A DNA stretch of 64,000 nucleotides from Bretschneidera sinensis (taxonomy: Eukaryota > Streptophyta > Magnoliopsida > Brassicales > Akaniaceae): the NCBI GenBank assembly GCA_023935145.1, contig CM043698.1:142642001-142706000 (forward strand). Direction: 5' to 3'. How positions within the stretch are numbered: the stretch's first letter is position 1; the number at the start of each line of letters is the position of its first letter. The notes under the pieces were generated by a model that saw nothing but the letters and a program-made list of their open reading frames with translations, was not told the origin of the DNA and ran no database searches. Of the stretch, positions 1-12,099 are shown in pieces. A program made the translations under genes and the position numbers.

Positions 1-335
1 ATGTGAACCAATCAACTGAATGATAGTGGGGAGGGAGAAGAACTGTCTGTTTCAACAAAGTTTAACACACACTAAACACCCTCCCCTGATGTCTATTTAT
101 ATCCCTATGCCTTAGGGACCATAACCCTAATAGTTACCTTACACATGTGCATTGGGTCTTTGGCCCATTAACAAAGACCCATACCACATCGGGCTTCTAC
201 ACATAAGGTGATCCATACTAAAGAACCTTGATACTTTGGAGACCCATAAAAATTATATCACTTAATTGGGTCATTTATTAGATAACGGGTCTTCATATAC
301 AATGTTATAACATATCTGAACCCAAAATTCCAACA
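1..335 (-). mobile_element. partial copia-type LTR, cut by the window edge
   Basis: On the minus strand this stretch begins TGTTGGAATTTTGG, the usual start of a copia LTR (ends in CCAACA at 331-335 on the plus strand). A TATA-like box (ATATAAATAG on the minus strand, about 103-112) supports minus orientation. The other end lies outside the window, so it could be a solo LTR or one end of a full element. No coding sequence is visible in it. Confidence 0.5.
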
Positions 336-479
336 TAGTTATCATTCATTTGATTGAGTAGATTTATTATTTATGTGAGATTAAATTAGTCATAATCTCG
401 CCATTTTTGTCCTATATCCCTCTATGAGATAGAATCTATCACACCCAAGTGGGACTAAATTTTTTCTTTTTGTCATTTT

Positions 480-1090
480 TACCCTTGAATAAAAATAATT
501 ATTATAATAGTACTAATAATTATAATATTATTAAATTATTTTTATAATAATAATAAAAATATTAATAATAATTATAATAATATTGATTATAATAGTATTT
601 TTATAATAATATTTTTTTCTTATAATAATAAATAATGTTATTATTATAATTATAATAATAATAATAATTATATTTATGATAATAATATTTCTTATTATAA
701 TTATAATTATAAAAATATTATTATGATAATTATAATAATGATGATTATAATTATGATGATAAAAATAATAATTTAATAATAACTAATATTTATTAAAATC
801 ATAATAATGAAAATACCATAATAATAATAATTATAATAAATGTAATAAATTTTTTAACGGTGATTATAATAATAATAAAAAATAATATTTATAATATTAA
901 TATAATAATATATTTATTGTAATGACAATAATTATTAATATCATAAGTGTAATAATATTATTTTTATAGTTATAATAATATTATAATGATATAATATTAA
1001 TAATTATTATTTTAATAATTTTATATCATAATAATAATTTATTATTATAATAGTAATTATAATAATAAAAATATAATTATAATTAAATTT
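480..1090. repeat. AT-rich imperfect (TAA/ATT)n tract
   Basis: About 600 bases made almost only of A and T, dominated by interspersed AAT, ATT, TAA and TTA triplets with runs such as ataataataat. It is a degenerate triplet microsatellite. No ORF or promoter-like structure is seen in it. Confidence 0.9.
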
Positions 1091-1324
1091 TAGGGTTTGT
1101 GAAGAAATTAATGATTGTTTAGGATGATGAATAGTGTTATTATTTTTCGGTACTTAAGACTTCTTATCCTACTTTGGTCTCAATCTAGCAATCTCATGAA
1201 TCAAACATAAGATTAAGGTATTATCTCTTTAATCCCATTTTATCTTATCACATGTTAATCCTAATCTTATCCTACTATAATCATATCTGTAAACCAAAAT
1301 AACTCTAAAAATATGTGCAGTAGT

Positions 1325-1425
1325 ATCCAAAGAAGCTATGGTGGATGAGTGGCGAACATATGGATTAACATGTAAGGGTGCATGGATTCAAATCCCCTAT
1401 TAACCCCACTTAAAAAAACCACTAA
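1325..1425 (+). repeat. possible tRNA-derived SINE head
   Basis: Contains a B-box-like segment (ggattcaaatccc near 1383-1395) about 45 bases after an A-box-like segment (gatgagtggcgaa near 1344). This spacing fits the Pol III head of a plant SINE. Flanking repeats and a tail were not resolved, so the call is tentative. The rest of 1091-1510 shows no gene. Confidence 0.35.
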
Positions 1426-1510
1426 TACTTGTGTTTGGCCATTTGTGATGACTCGAGACGTTCACTCAAGGTATCTAGCCCACTTATGATGACTAAGGAT
1501 GTTCACACAA

Positions 1511-2155
1511 TATTGATATGAACTGATGTGTACTAAAAGTACCCAACTCTTTAGGATTGGGACACATGGAGAAATGACGTCATCTACAGTGGCGAGCCGT
1601 CTGTTTGGCAGCCTAATTTACAGGTTTTAACTGCTTAAGGCAATGTCTCGGAGAGATCGAGTGGCGACTAAGCTGTCAAACTAATAGACCATAGAATGAA
1701 GTACTATCAGCATACCTATCTCATACGATCAACACACATTAAGAAGATTAATCTCGATCCCTTCAAGGATCTTACCTCTCATCACTGCCTATAAAAGGAA
1801 GTGTTAACTCTTTCAGAGCATCTAAGTAAGAAAAAAGCCAAGAGTTATTATTCTACCACTTTGGAATCCATATAAAAACCCTTCATCTTACGTCACCTCT
1901 GTACATAAACTAACTTAACCATCGGAAGATCCTTCCTAGAGCACACAAACTCTACTTAACCATCGAAAGATCCTCCCCGGAGCACACAAACTCTAAGAGA
2001 CTTTCCTTGCAGGATTTTGTATACCAAGTTGACGTGAACGTAACGAGGTCTAGAAGCTCCCCCCAGCCCTATCAAAGCATACAGTTTCACTTTCATATAG
2101 TTGAGACCCAAAAAATTTCGTACCACAATTCATTACTTTTTTTTTAGCATCAACA
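1511..2155 (+). repeat. 5' LTR of the Tat-type element
   Basis: Starts tattgatatgaact, a decayed TGTTGATATG, and ends gcatcaaca, so the termini are short inverted repeats. It matches the 3' LTR at 7993-8588 throughout, with many substitutions. The shared block 'gatcccttcaaggatctt' is followed by a TATA box (tataaaagg near 1792). Confidence 0.8.
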
Positions 2156-2176
2156 GATTGGTATTATCCGTGGGAA
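2156..2176 (+). other. decayed primer binding site
   Basis: Immediately after the 5' LTR the sequence reads gattggtattatccgtggga. It resembles the gypsy primer site TTGGCGCCGTCTGTGGGA with its CG-rich core changed largely by C-to-T and G-to-A substitutions. That pattern fits decay of methylated cytosines. Confidence 0.5.
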
Positions 2177-2279
2177 TGGAAAATTTAATCTCACAATGCC
2201 ATTAAAAAAACCAAATCCCCTTCTGTTTTTTCCCACAGTGTCGGCCGAAAATACCCCCACGTTGAAATTGAAAAATGAG

Positions 2280-3800
2280 AGAGCTGAAATCATGGTATCA
2301 AAGTATATAGGAGAACCTGAATCCCCCGCAGGCCTCGGGAAGCCATGAAAACTTAAAGGCCCATGATGGACATCCCCAATCCAGTCCCACCAAGATTGGC
2401 CTAGCTTAAAATCTCAGGATTTAAGTCACCTGAGCTTAGCATAAGGAGCTCAAGCAAAGTTACGACAACTTGGCCAAAATAATCGAAAAATGCTCCCTGA
2501 TAATGCCCACATTCTTCCTACTAGACCCCGCCGACAAGAGATCAACATGACTACGACTAAAGGAGAATCGGAGAGGCTAGACGGCTCCAAGCAGCACGAA
2601 CACTGTCATAGAATTGGCGAGGAACAAAGAACCCAAAATTAAGCTTTATTTACCAAAGCTCCTAAGATTAGTGCTCCCCTAAATTCTGAGAAGTACGAAG
2701 AGGAATCCATTTCAGACTCCCAACTTCCTAAGAAGCATATGGAACTAGAGATGCTATAGGTTTCCTAGCAATTGAGAATGATGAATGAGAGTATTGATCT
2801 TGCCTTAAAAACCAGTAGGCTGGACATCTTGAACAAACTTAAACCCTTTGGAAACTTGTTCTTTCGCGAAGTTATGGAGATGCAATGCCATATAATTTCA
2901 AGAAACTGAATGTTGAGCCTTACATGGGAAAAATTTGTCCCATTCCCAATCACCCTGCAGAAAACAGCTCTGACTTGGTTCTTTTGGCACTCCTCAAGCT
3001 CCATATCATCTTTTGAGGAACTCAGTGAGCAGTTTGTAACCAATTTCTTCAACAGCAGAAGACCAAGGAGAACGGTCAAAATCCTACTTAGCTTCACCCA
3101 AAGAACGAACGAATCACTTCGTAACTACATTACTCGATTCTGGGCTGCAATGGTCAAAGTCAGAGAGCTTGACCAAAAAGTAGCAGCAATGGCTTTCACC
3201 AATAGGCTCAGGGCATCAGATTTCAGCCACTAACTATCTAGGAACCCGGTCAACTCCATAACTACCCTCTTGGCACAGGTAGACGAATTCATAAGTGTTA
3301 AAGAAGACTTGGCCTTCAAGAGGCAGAGAGAGGAAAGCTCGGTAGGTAAGAAGAAAAGGGACATTGATGGGCCGAAACCTAAAGCAAAACCCAAATAGAA
3401 GGAAAGAGGAGATAAGAGGAAAGAGAGAGTGTAGGGTACATTCCAAGGGTTCGAAAGTTACACTCCTCTTAACACCTCTAGATCCAACCTCTTAGTGGAA
3501 ATAACCGCCCAAGACATCATCCATTGGCCACAGAAGCTCAAGGCTAGCCCAGTAGAAAAGACACTAATCAATATTATCGTTTTTACAAGGACCACGACCA
3601 TGAAACTGAAGACTATAAACATTTGAAAGTCTAAATTGAAGATCTAATCAGATAAGGATACTTTAAAAATTCATTGTGAAAAACAGAAGCCCACTTCGGA
3701 ACCAAAGTCTTAACATTAGAGGAAATAAGAAGCCGAGAAGAAGTCTTGACTCCAAAAGTTGAAGCAGAAGAGAAACTACGTGTAAAGAACTAAATAATGC
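2280..3800 (+). pseudogene. gag remnant of the Tat-type element
   Basis: The longest open stretch, 2910-3233, encodes a retrotransposon gag core: W...A..WF near the start, then SFEELSEQFVTNF and a SLRNYITRFW segment, as in the retrotrans_gag domain. A later segment around 3560-3670 reads like the (Y)RFHKDHGHDTEDC region of Tat gag proteins (RFYKDHDHETEDY). It is followed by an IEDLI motif with in-frame stops. Gag would package the element RNA; here the frame is broken repeatedly and it cannot make a full protein. Confidence 0.75.
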
Positions 3801-3828
3801 ACCTAGTGCATGCACTATTTGAACTATC

Positions 3829-4632
3829 TTGGGTGGCACTACCCCAGGAAAAGAATCCACGAGCTCTCAAAGAGCATACACCAGGTTCATAGGATCTGTA
3901 GATGGGCCGAGCAAGAGGACCCGAACGGACCAAACAATTAACTTCACGAATGAAGACCTAGAAGGGATTTGCTTCCCTCACGATGATGCAGTAATAGTCA
4001 GCCTTGTCATCGCTAATTTCTCAGTGGAAAAAATATTGGTGGACAATGATTCCTCATAGAACATCCTGCACTACAACACTTTCAAGAAAATGCAACTGAC
4101 GGACGAGAAACTGAAGCCCTCCAAGGAGCCTTTGTATGGTTTCACTGGGGGCCTTGTTTACCCCAAAGACAGCATCACATTTCCTGTCATCATAAGAGTC
4201 GCACTTCTACAGACTACAACCATGAACACTTTTCTTGTAGTCAACATTCTCTCATTGTACAACATTATCGTTGGAGGACCTAGATTGAACACTGTGAAAG
4301 CAGTAGTATCAAACTACCACCTCAAAGTGGAGTTCCCAATAGAGACCAACATCGGGGAAGTGAAGGGAAACCAAACGGCCGCCCACAATTTCTATTTGGC
4401 CTTGGTTAAAAGAAAGGCCAAGACTGATGTCCTTGGAATCCAATATCTTCAGAACAAAGCAAAGAACATGAGAGAAAGACCAGAAGAAGACTTGCCTTCG
4501 ATTCCATTGATAGAAGAAAAAGAAAACAAGAAGACCATACAGATTAGAACAAGCCTAAGAAGAAAAATAAAGGAAAAATTGATCTCATCCTTAAGTAAAA
4601 ATCAGGATGTTTTTCGCATGGACAACAATTGA
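3829..4632 (+). pseudogene. aspartic protease remnant
   Basis: Open segments 3829-4059 and 4090-4632, separated by a stop, cover a retroviral-type protease. The active-site block reads [10 protein letters not shown], where the family has ILVD(N/T)GSS: the catalytic Asp is kept but the Gly has become Asp. The downstream block YNIIVGGPRLN matches the family's YN-I-GRPWLN strand. Not functional because of the stop between the two parts and the changed active site. Confidence 0.75.
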
Positions 4633-4639
4633 AATACTG

Positions 4640-5480
4640 AGAATAGACCCAAAAGTGATGGTCTACCATCTCAACATCAACCCCAAGCACAAGCTTGTAA
4701 TCTAAAAGAAGAGGTCCTTCGCTCATGATAGGTAACATGCCACAGATACTGAGGTTAAAAAACTGTTAAAAGCTGGCTTCATCTAGGAAATCAACTACCT
4801 CACCTGCCTTGATGATATTGTTATGCTGAAAAAGCCAAATAGAAAGTGGAGGATAAGTATTGATTTCACGGATCTCAACAAAGCATGCCCAAAAGATAGT
4901 TACCTTCTACCACGAATCGATTAGCTGGTTGATGTGACTTTGGGTTATGAGATGCTGAGTTTCATAGATGCGTACTCTGGATGCAATCAAATCAAGATGT
5001 ACGAACCAGACCAACATAGCACAACATTCATAACCAAAAATAGCTTCTACTAAAGTAATTCCCTTTAGACTAAAAAACACAAGCGTAACTTACCAAAGGT
5101 TGGTGAACAAGCTCTTCAAAAATCAGATTTGTCAGAACATGAAAGTATACATGGATAACATGCTGTTTAAAAACATATAAGCAACTGACCATATAACTGA
5201 TCTAGAAGAATGCTTTTCCACTCTAAGGAAACACTGGATGAAACTGAACACTGTTAAGTGCGTCTTCGCAGTCACCTCTGGGAAATTTCTTGAATTCATG
5301 GTAACCTAGAGAGGAATAGAAGTTAAACCAGAAAAATCAAAGCAGTTTTAGATATGGAAGCACCCTAGACCATGAAAGAAGTGCAAAAGCTCACAGGGCG
5401 AATCATGACCCTAGGTTAATTCATGTCCAAGTTTGCTGAGAGATGTTTATCTTTCTTCAAAGCGATGAAGAAGATCAAAG
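4640..5480 (+). pseudogene. reverse transcriptase remnant
   Basis: Conceptual translation with frame jumps recovers RT blocks in order: RKWRISIDFTDLNKACPKDS (about 4842-4900), a MLSFIDAYSGCNQIKM block (about 4953-5000), and YMDNMLFKN near 5150-5172 in place of the catalytic YVDDML. The second catalytic Asp is therefore Asn. Numerous stops confirm it is inactive. Confidence 0.8.
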
Positions 5481-5559
5481 AATTCCAATGGATGGAGAAA
5501 TACTAATCTTCATTCAACAAATGGAAAAGGTACCTAAGTTCGTCTCTCTTTTTGTCCAA

Positions 5560-5950
5560 ACCTAAAGAATAAGAAGAATTGTTCTTATATCTAGCTACGA
5601 GTGAAGCAGCCGTTGCTTTAACTCTGGTTAGGGAAGAAGATAGAATCCAAAAGCCAATCTATTATGTAAGTAGAGTCCTATAGGATGTGAAAGTGATATA
5701 TCAACCCATTGAGAAGCTGGCCGATGTAGTGGTTATTTCAGCCATAAAACTAAAGCCATACTTTCAAGCCCATCGAATCACTGTGTTGACAGACCACCCT
5801 CTTTGACAATTCCTCCAAAAACCATACCTCTCGGGAAAGCTCGTGAAGTTGTCAATAGAGATGGGAGAATTTTACATTCAGTTCAAACATCAACTGGACA
5901 TCAAAGGCCAGGCTCTAGCAAAATTCATTGTCGAATGCGCCTTTTCCTAG
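5560..5950 (+). pseudogene. RNase H remnant
   Basis: Follows the RT. The translation recovers LYLATSEAAVALTLVREE (near 5585-5640), PIYYVSRVL, EKLADVVVISAIKLKPYFQAH and ITVLTDHPL. These are the standard gypsy RNase H segments, interrupted by several stops. Confidence 0.75.
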
Positions 5951-5959
5951 CAGCCAGAA

Positions 5960-7972
5960 AAACCTCCTGACTACATGGAATAACGGAAGAGGTAGAGGGC
6001 TAAGAAGCCTTATTGACCGAAGTCCTTGGTCGAAGGAGCATCGCACACCTTGAGCAAAACATCAAACAGGCTCATTCTCCTTTGGCCACCTACCTTGGAA
6101 GAAGGCAGGGGTGGGGGTAGAGATAGAAATGCCTTGTGCCTCATAGAAACAACGTCCTCCTATCTCCCAAACTCAGAACCTTCCTAAACCTTCTTTGCAT
6201 CAGAAGTGGTCAGTGCATCATCAACTACAAAGAAGACTAAAAGTCAGAATCGAAGCTCATCCACAACCAAATAATAATAAAAAATAACATTTACCCTCGA
6301 GATGATAAACGTTATAACAATTAAGGCCATAACACCTCAACACCTCTTCATTACCGAGGTGCTCCTCAAGAATCTCATTCTTACTATCCATAAGCGTGTC
6401 CAATATTGTGACTTCTTCATGAGACAAAACCAGAAGACTTTGATCCAGAATATCCCTATTTTCCCACTTCAGCTGGACCTGGAAAGAATCATAACTCTTT
6501 TAAGGAAGAACTTCTCTTTCTAAGCTCTGATCGACTAAGGACCAAATGAAAACTTCTTGTTATTCCTCGGAGAAAGGTTGAGCCACCCAGAGCCTTGATA
6601 CATCTTCCAAGAGAAAAGATTTTGAAACAACTTCAGTTTGTTCATTTTATTCTTCTTATCCGATTGGAACCCAACATGCATTTGAAGTCTCAGAATGAAC
6701 CCCAAAATGTTTATGAGAGAATTAGGTTGCAACTGAGCAAGAAAAACTCCATAATTGTTCATGATTTCTTGCAGATCGAGATCAAGAGTAAGCTTTAGCC
6801 CCATTTAAAATACTTCAAGTAGCAGATCAAATATAAATGAGTTTTGTCTAGAATAACATTGCAAGCCCTAACATCCTGGATCACACGATGCAACTTTTAA
6901 AGAGCTGAAATGAAATACTCGTTACGAGCAGAGCGAAGTACTTCACGAATGATCATACTTACAATGTGTGAGAAAAATCTCCACCTAAATTTACCTGATC
7001 ATCTCCACTAACCACAAGATCAAGAGATATTTTCAGGAACCGAAGGAAGAAAAACTGAAAAGATTTTCTAAAGTATCTATGAAAGCTTTAAATAATTGAA
7101 AAAAATAGAGAGAAGAAAATGGAGACCAAAACCTCTTTTATAGTTTTAACAAAACCAAAAGAAGCGTTGCGTCTGCAAGTTTCCCTACGAAATTAAAAAT
7201 TGTTGAGACACAAGTACATCTCGAGCAAGTCAAATGTCTTACCATTAATTCTTACCGTAAATATAAGTGCCCATAAGGAAAATGAGAAGACCAACCCATT
7301 TCTGTGAAACTCAAAAAGGCCCCAAGAAACGATTGGACCACTTTGGCTAGCCAGAAACCATTGAGCTTCCCAAAGAAAGCAAAAAATTCGTGGCATACAA
7401 AATGAGCTTTTAAAAGACTTTTGCCGAATCAACCACCATTAGCAGGGGTAAAAGTTCCAGTCGAAATTTCTCATATGATGAATTTTAAGCCCTTGAATCG
7501 CTAAAATCCACCTCAAATCCAAAGAAAAATAAGACCGACCATAAAACCCCCAACAAGTAAGAATCTTGGTTGCAATCATATGATTTTTTACGAAGGGACC
7601 ATGGCTTCAGTTGCATAAGCCCTTGACAAGGTCCAATAAAAAATAAAAGTTTATTTGGGTTCGCCTCAAATCGATAAAGGCTTCGGCTTCAGTCAGTGTA
7701 ATACCTACCGAAGTAGAAAGCAAGGCCTCATATCTTAAAGATTTCACTTCGAACAAGTAAAAATTATGACTTTGGTTCAGTAGTCTCCCTCTATGAAGGA
7801 GAACCTCGAGCCTTAAAAACCGAGCGATTCTTGACAAGTTGAAACAATGGTGTACATTCACTTCTGAGATAAAGCAGGACTAGACTCTCTGATGGCATGC
7901 AACCTCTCCTAAACAACCACTCGACCGTAAACGATCCAGAGAAAAAATGTCTTTCCTCGAAAAATCATTTTT
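5960..7972 (+). other. 3' internal region of the Tat-type element, no recognisable domain
   Basis: About 2 kb between RNase H and the polypurine tract. Only short open stretches occur on either strand. I see no integrase zinc-binding or D,D(35)E pattern and no chromodomain. Either the integrase was deleted or this is the long 3' non-coding region that some Tat elements carry. Confidence 0.6.
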
Positions 7973-7990
7973 AAAGGAAATATGAGGGGG
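7972..7990 (+). other. polypurine tract
   Basis: aaaggaaatatgaggggg lies two bases before the 3' LTR. It is the expected plus-strand primer site and fixes the right LTR border. Confidence 0.65.
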
Positions 7991-7992
7991 CA

Positions 7993-8588
7993 TGTGATAT
8001 GGACTAAAAGTACCCCACTCCTCAGGATTGGGACACTGGAGAAATAATCCCATCTATAGTGGCTAGCCACTCACTTGGTAGCCTAATTTACGGGTTTTAA
8101 CTGCCTAAGGAAACGTCTTCGAGAGATTGAGTGGCGGCTAAGCTGTCAAATTAATTGACCATATAACAAAGTACTATAAGTAGACCCATCTCGTTCAATC
8201 AACACACATCAAGAAGATTCATCTCGATCCCTTCAAGGATCTTGTCTCTCATTGTTGCCTATAAAATGAAGTGTCGACTCTTTCAGAGCAACCAAGTAAG
8301 AAAAAAAGTGAAGAGCTGTTATTTGACCACCCTGGTATCCTTCTAAAAACACTTCCTTTTACGTTACCTCGATACATCTACTAACTTAACTATCGAAGGG
8401 TCCTCCCCGGAGCAAACCAACTCTGAGAGACTTTCCTTGTAGAGGTTCAAGTACCAAGTTGACGTAAATACAGGAACAAGGTCCAGAAGCTCCCTCCAGC
8501 CTTATCAAAAGCACACAATTTCACCTTCATATGGTTGGGAACCAAAAAATTCCGTACCACAATTCATTAACCTTTTTTGGCATCAACA
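7993..8588 (+). repeat. 3' LTR of the Tat-type element
   Basis: Begins tgtgatatggactaaaagt and ends catcaaca. It matches 1511-2155 along its length with many substitutions and small indels. Confidence 0.8.
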
Positions 8589-9510
8589 TGAACACTGTAT
8601 CCTCTTTGGCCAAATAGTTTTTTCTTAAAAAAGAAGAAAAAAATAATCACGTTAATAATTTATGCATTGCATTTCCTACGGGTTTCTTAACCTTTTGCTA
8701 TAATTTAACTTCTCTTCATGGAACCCTCCAGTAATTAAGCTTCCATTTGTTTTCTGCAAAATCACACCATCTAACAATATATGCTTGTTGATTTCTTCTT
8801 AACGTATTGCTATAAACTTTTCTTCATGTTTTCTTACAATTCGTATGTTCAAAGAGGTTAATTCATCAAATATCAATCAAGTAGCTGCAGTATACTTCTA
8901 ATTTTATTTTCTCTCTTCTGCTCATATCGGTGTAGACGTAGCATTAATTGTTTGATTCTCAAAAACTCCAGCTATATACTTTTTCGTCTTGTTTACTTCC
9001 AAGCATGCTTCAAAGTTCAAATGATGACATATATTTTGTGCTCTGTTTGGATTGCGATTTTATCTTTGTAAAGAACTATTTTCTTCGCTGTCTTTATTTC
9101 ATTTTTATTTATTTTTGAAATAATTTAAACACTATATATGAGGTTGGCCAAGATTGTTAACAACTATATGAAACCGAACCCAATTTTTTCTCATTTTATT
9201 TTTTCTTTTTGACGTCTCATGATTTTTTATAAGATCACAATATTGATGTATTATATTAAAGTTGTTCTAAAATAATATTTGAACATAAAATTTATTAAAT
9301 TTAGCACCAAGCATAAAACAAATAAGTTGAAAAATATCACTTATTGTGTAAAGAGGATGGGCTTAGCATGGATCAATCGCTCTCTTCACGATGTTTCTGC
9401 ATCAATGCGGAAGTAATTACCCGTGCAATCGTCTCATGATGGTCGCATTGCCCGTACCACAACCAAAAGTTCTTGTTATGATGTATATATATTTGATATT
9501 ATGCAGTAAC
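8589..9510 (+). other. AT-rich leader upstream of NLR relic A
   Basis: No ORF or RNA gene is seen. Short segments (for example gatttcttcttaa near 8788) resemble 27650-27665 upstream of NLR relic C, so this may be the old promoter, 5' UTR and intron of the NLR. An intron acceptor-like ttatgcag at 9499-9506 precedes the coding start, as it does in relic C. Confidence 0.4.
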
Positions 9511-10867
9511 ATGATCATGGAAATTCTGGGGCCAATTTTGACACTTATAAAGTGGATAGTAGCACCAGTTGGAGATTGCTTAATGCATCACAGAAGCCTC
9601 AAGGAACAAATAGATGGTCTCAAAACAAAACTTGAAGAATTAAACTGCCGAAAGGAAGACTTAGAATCAAGAATTAGAACAGAACTTCCACAAAAGACAC
9701 TGAAAAAAGAGGTTGAACTTTGGCAAAGAAATGTAGAAAAAATCAATAGTGAAATAAAGCTTATTGAAGAAGTAGGAAATGTGAAGTTTATCTCATGTGC
9801 AAGCCTGGCCAAACGGATTGTTAAGAAAGTCGAAGCAATTGATAAACTCCATGTAAAGGGTACGTTCCCCGACAGCTTGGTAGTTGATTCACCTCCAGGG
9901 GTGAAATCTGGATATTCATGTTGGAGGACTAGCTAAAAAAAACAGTGCATAAGATTCACAAACATAATAAGTCTTATAATTTTTGTTCATCTTTAAAATT
10001 TCAATTTTTTATTTTAAGAAAACATCAATTAATGTATTGTTTTGGACATAAAAGTGCATAATTTTTCGAAGTTATTCTTCACAACAACTTACAAAGAAAA
10101 TAAACACACAAAAAATAAGGTTAATTTAAAAAAAAAGTTAATAAAAATATGTTTTGACTTTTTAAAATTATGGATATACCAAAATGGAAGATGAACAAAA
10201 ATTATAGGGTGGAGGTAATAGTATGTTTTATTTAAATTGTATAAAAGTTTTGTTTTATTCCGAACTCTACAACACTTGTTTTCTTGAAAAAGAATAAAGG
10301 CTATAATTTTCATAGCTTTAATTATATGAAGATTTCCTAAAAAAATAATGAAAAATTATGACAAGATTAGTTATAACTTTTTATTAGAGTTATTAAATTT
10401 TTTACTTAAATTTCTATGATAACAGATGAAAATAATACAAATATTACAAGAAAATGTCAGGTATGCTATAATACAAGTTAAACTCTAAGATAAAAAGTAA
10501 ACTTTTATATTTATAGCAATTAACAACTAATAATATACTAGATCTAAATACATAAAAAGACAAAACAATAATTTATGTCGATGATATTTCAAAAGACAAT
10601 AAAGCTGGTTAAGTTATGAATTTATACTTAGGGGTTAGGATTATTTTACTCCCTAAATTAACTTTAAATTGCTTCAATTTAGTATATGAACCTTCTAAAA
10701 TTATCAAATCAAACTATTTCAGTGGAGATTTCATCAATTATTTAACGAAAATTTACATAAACACTGTAATTGTATCAATGTGAAATGAGGTGAAATTTTT
10801 TATATCTTACGGTAAAAAAAAGAGAAAATTCTAAAAAGTTTAAAGTTTTAAAAAGTTCGGGCCAATA

Positions 10868-10870
<3 letters not shown>

Positions 10871-10899
<29 letters not shown>
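10871..10899. repeat. (CT)n microsatellite
   Basis: About 14 uninterrupted CT dinucleotides within the hAT-like insertion. Confidence 0.95.
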
Positions 10900-11439
10900 T
10901 CATTTTTGTTGTATTTGAGAATTTTGAGTTACATCAAATTAGGTGATAATGATGCGCCCACGTAAGAGCATGGTAGATAAAGATAAAAAAAACACCCCAA
11001 ATGATCAACCAATTTCAGCCAGAGTGTAGTACTCATGTTCATAAAATAAGGGTAAATAAATAATTTTACATATATTATATTGAATTAAATAATTCATTGA
11101 TGAGAGATTTAGTGTTGATTTGAAATAATATTGAAAATTTTATTGAAAAGAGTTAGAAATTTTTGAAGAAGAAAGTACTGAAAATTTTTGAAATTTGAAA
11201 TTGAAATAAAAGAATTTTGAAAAAAAAATATTGACTAAAGTTGAGAAAAATAATTAAATTTTTTTTGGAAGAAAATATAAATTTTTATAAAATTTTTGGA
11301 AGGAAGAAAAAATGAAAAATTGATTTTAAAGGATAAATGGTAAGATTGTAATTATGTAATGGCAAAACAGTAAATTTTAAATGATGGCAGAATTGTAAAT
11401 AACCAATGACAAATATGTAAATTGTATTAAAAAAAGTTT

Positions 11440-11968
11440 ACCATGTTTTGAGTAACAGTTTTATGTTTTCAGTTTTCGAAAATGAAAACTGAAAACAATT
11501 TTCTGATGTTTTTTGAAAAAAACATGTTTAGATAACTGTAACTCGAAAATTGATTCCGAAACAGAAAACAGTGAAATGTTGTTTGGATAATGTTATTTTG
11601 AAAACTGTTTTGATACACCTTGTAATTATTTTTAGTTTTAAGTTTAAATTTAAATTCTATATTAATTTTATTTCTCATATTTATTAAATACTTAAAAATA
11701 ATTAATATTATTTTATTTTCAAAATTTAATTTTTTTATATACCATGGAGAAAGAATGAAACAGAGAAGTGAACACTGATTTTAAGACTATTTTTCAAAAA
11801 TTATATCAGAAAACACCAATTTGGGGTTTTCAGAAAACAATTTTTGAAAACAGTTTTAGAAAATTACATTTAAAAACTTTTTTTCAAACATAGAAATGAG
11901 TTTTTGAAAATTGATTTTAGTTTTTGAAAACTGAAAACTGTTTTAAAAAACCCCTTCCAAACATGCCC
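11440..11968. mobile_element. MITE with long imperfect terminal inverted repeats
   Basis: The left end (ccatgttttgagtaacag... then ttttcagttttcgaaaa) is inversely related to the right end (gaaaactgaaaactgttttaaaaaa, then ccccttccaaacatgccc). The inner arms pair over tens of bases through the cagttttc / gaaaactg motif. About 530 bases, no ORF. Target duplication not resolved. Confidence 0.55.
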
Positions 11969-12099
11969 TATTATAAGTCTCTGAAACAAAGACTTTGTTT
12001 TATTTTTCTTACCAAATCCCGTTTGGTTTTCTTCTTTCTTCAATTCAAATTTGTTAGCAAAAAGTTATAAAGAAAATTTCTCCAATATTAGAGATAGTA

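Larger units (their letters stand above)
1511..8588 (+). mobile_element. degenerate Ty3/gypsy retrotransposon, Tat-type, lacking visible integrase
   Basis: Bounded by two diverged LTRs (1511-2155 and about 7993-8588) sharing long similar blocks, including the TATA region. Between them, in plus orientation, are remnants of gag, aspartic protease, reverse transcriptase and RNase H. The RT carries the string DFTDLNKACPKDSY, typical of the Tat/Athila branch of gypsy elements. Stops and frameshifts are frequent in every domain. No integrase HHCC or DDE pattern is recognisable between the RNase H and the 3' LTR. The LTRs differ at many positions, so the insertion is old. I could not identify a clear target-site duplication. 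Confidence 0.85.

Noticed and set aside
9391..9936. A 181-residue protein gene starting at 9391
   Set aside because: The part before 9517 corresponds to intron and upstream sequence in NLR relic C, and the part after 9895 is transposon sequence. Only the CC fragment is real.
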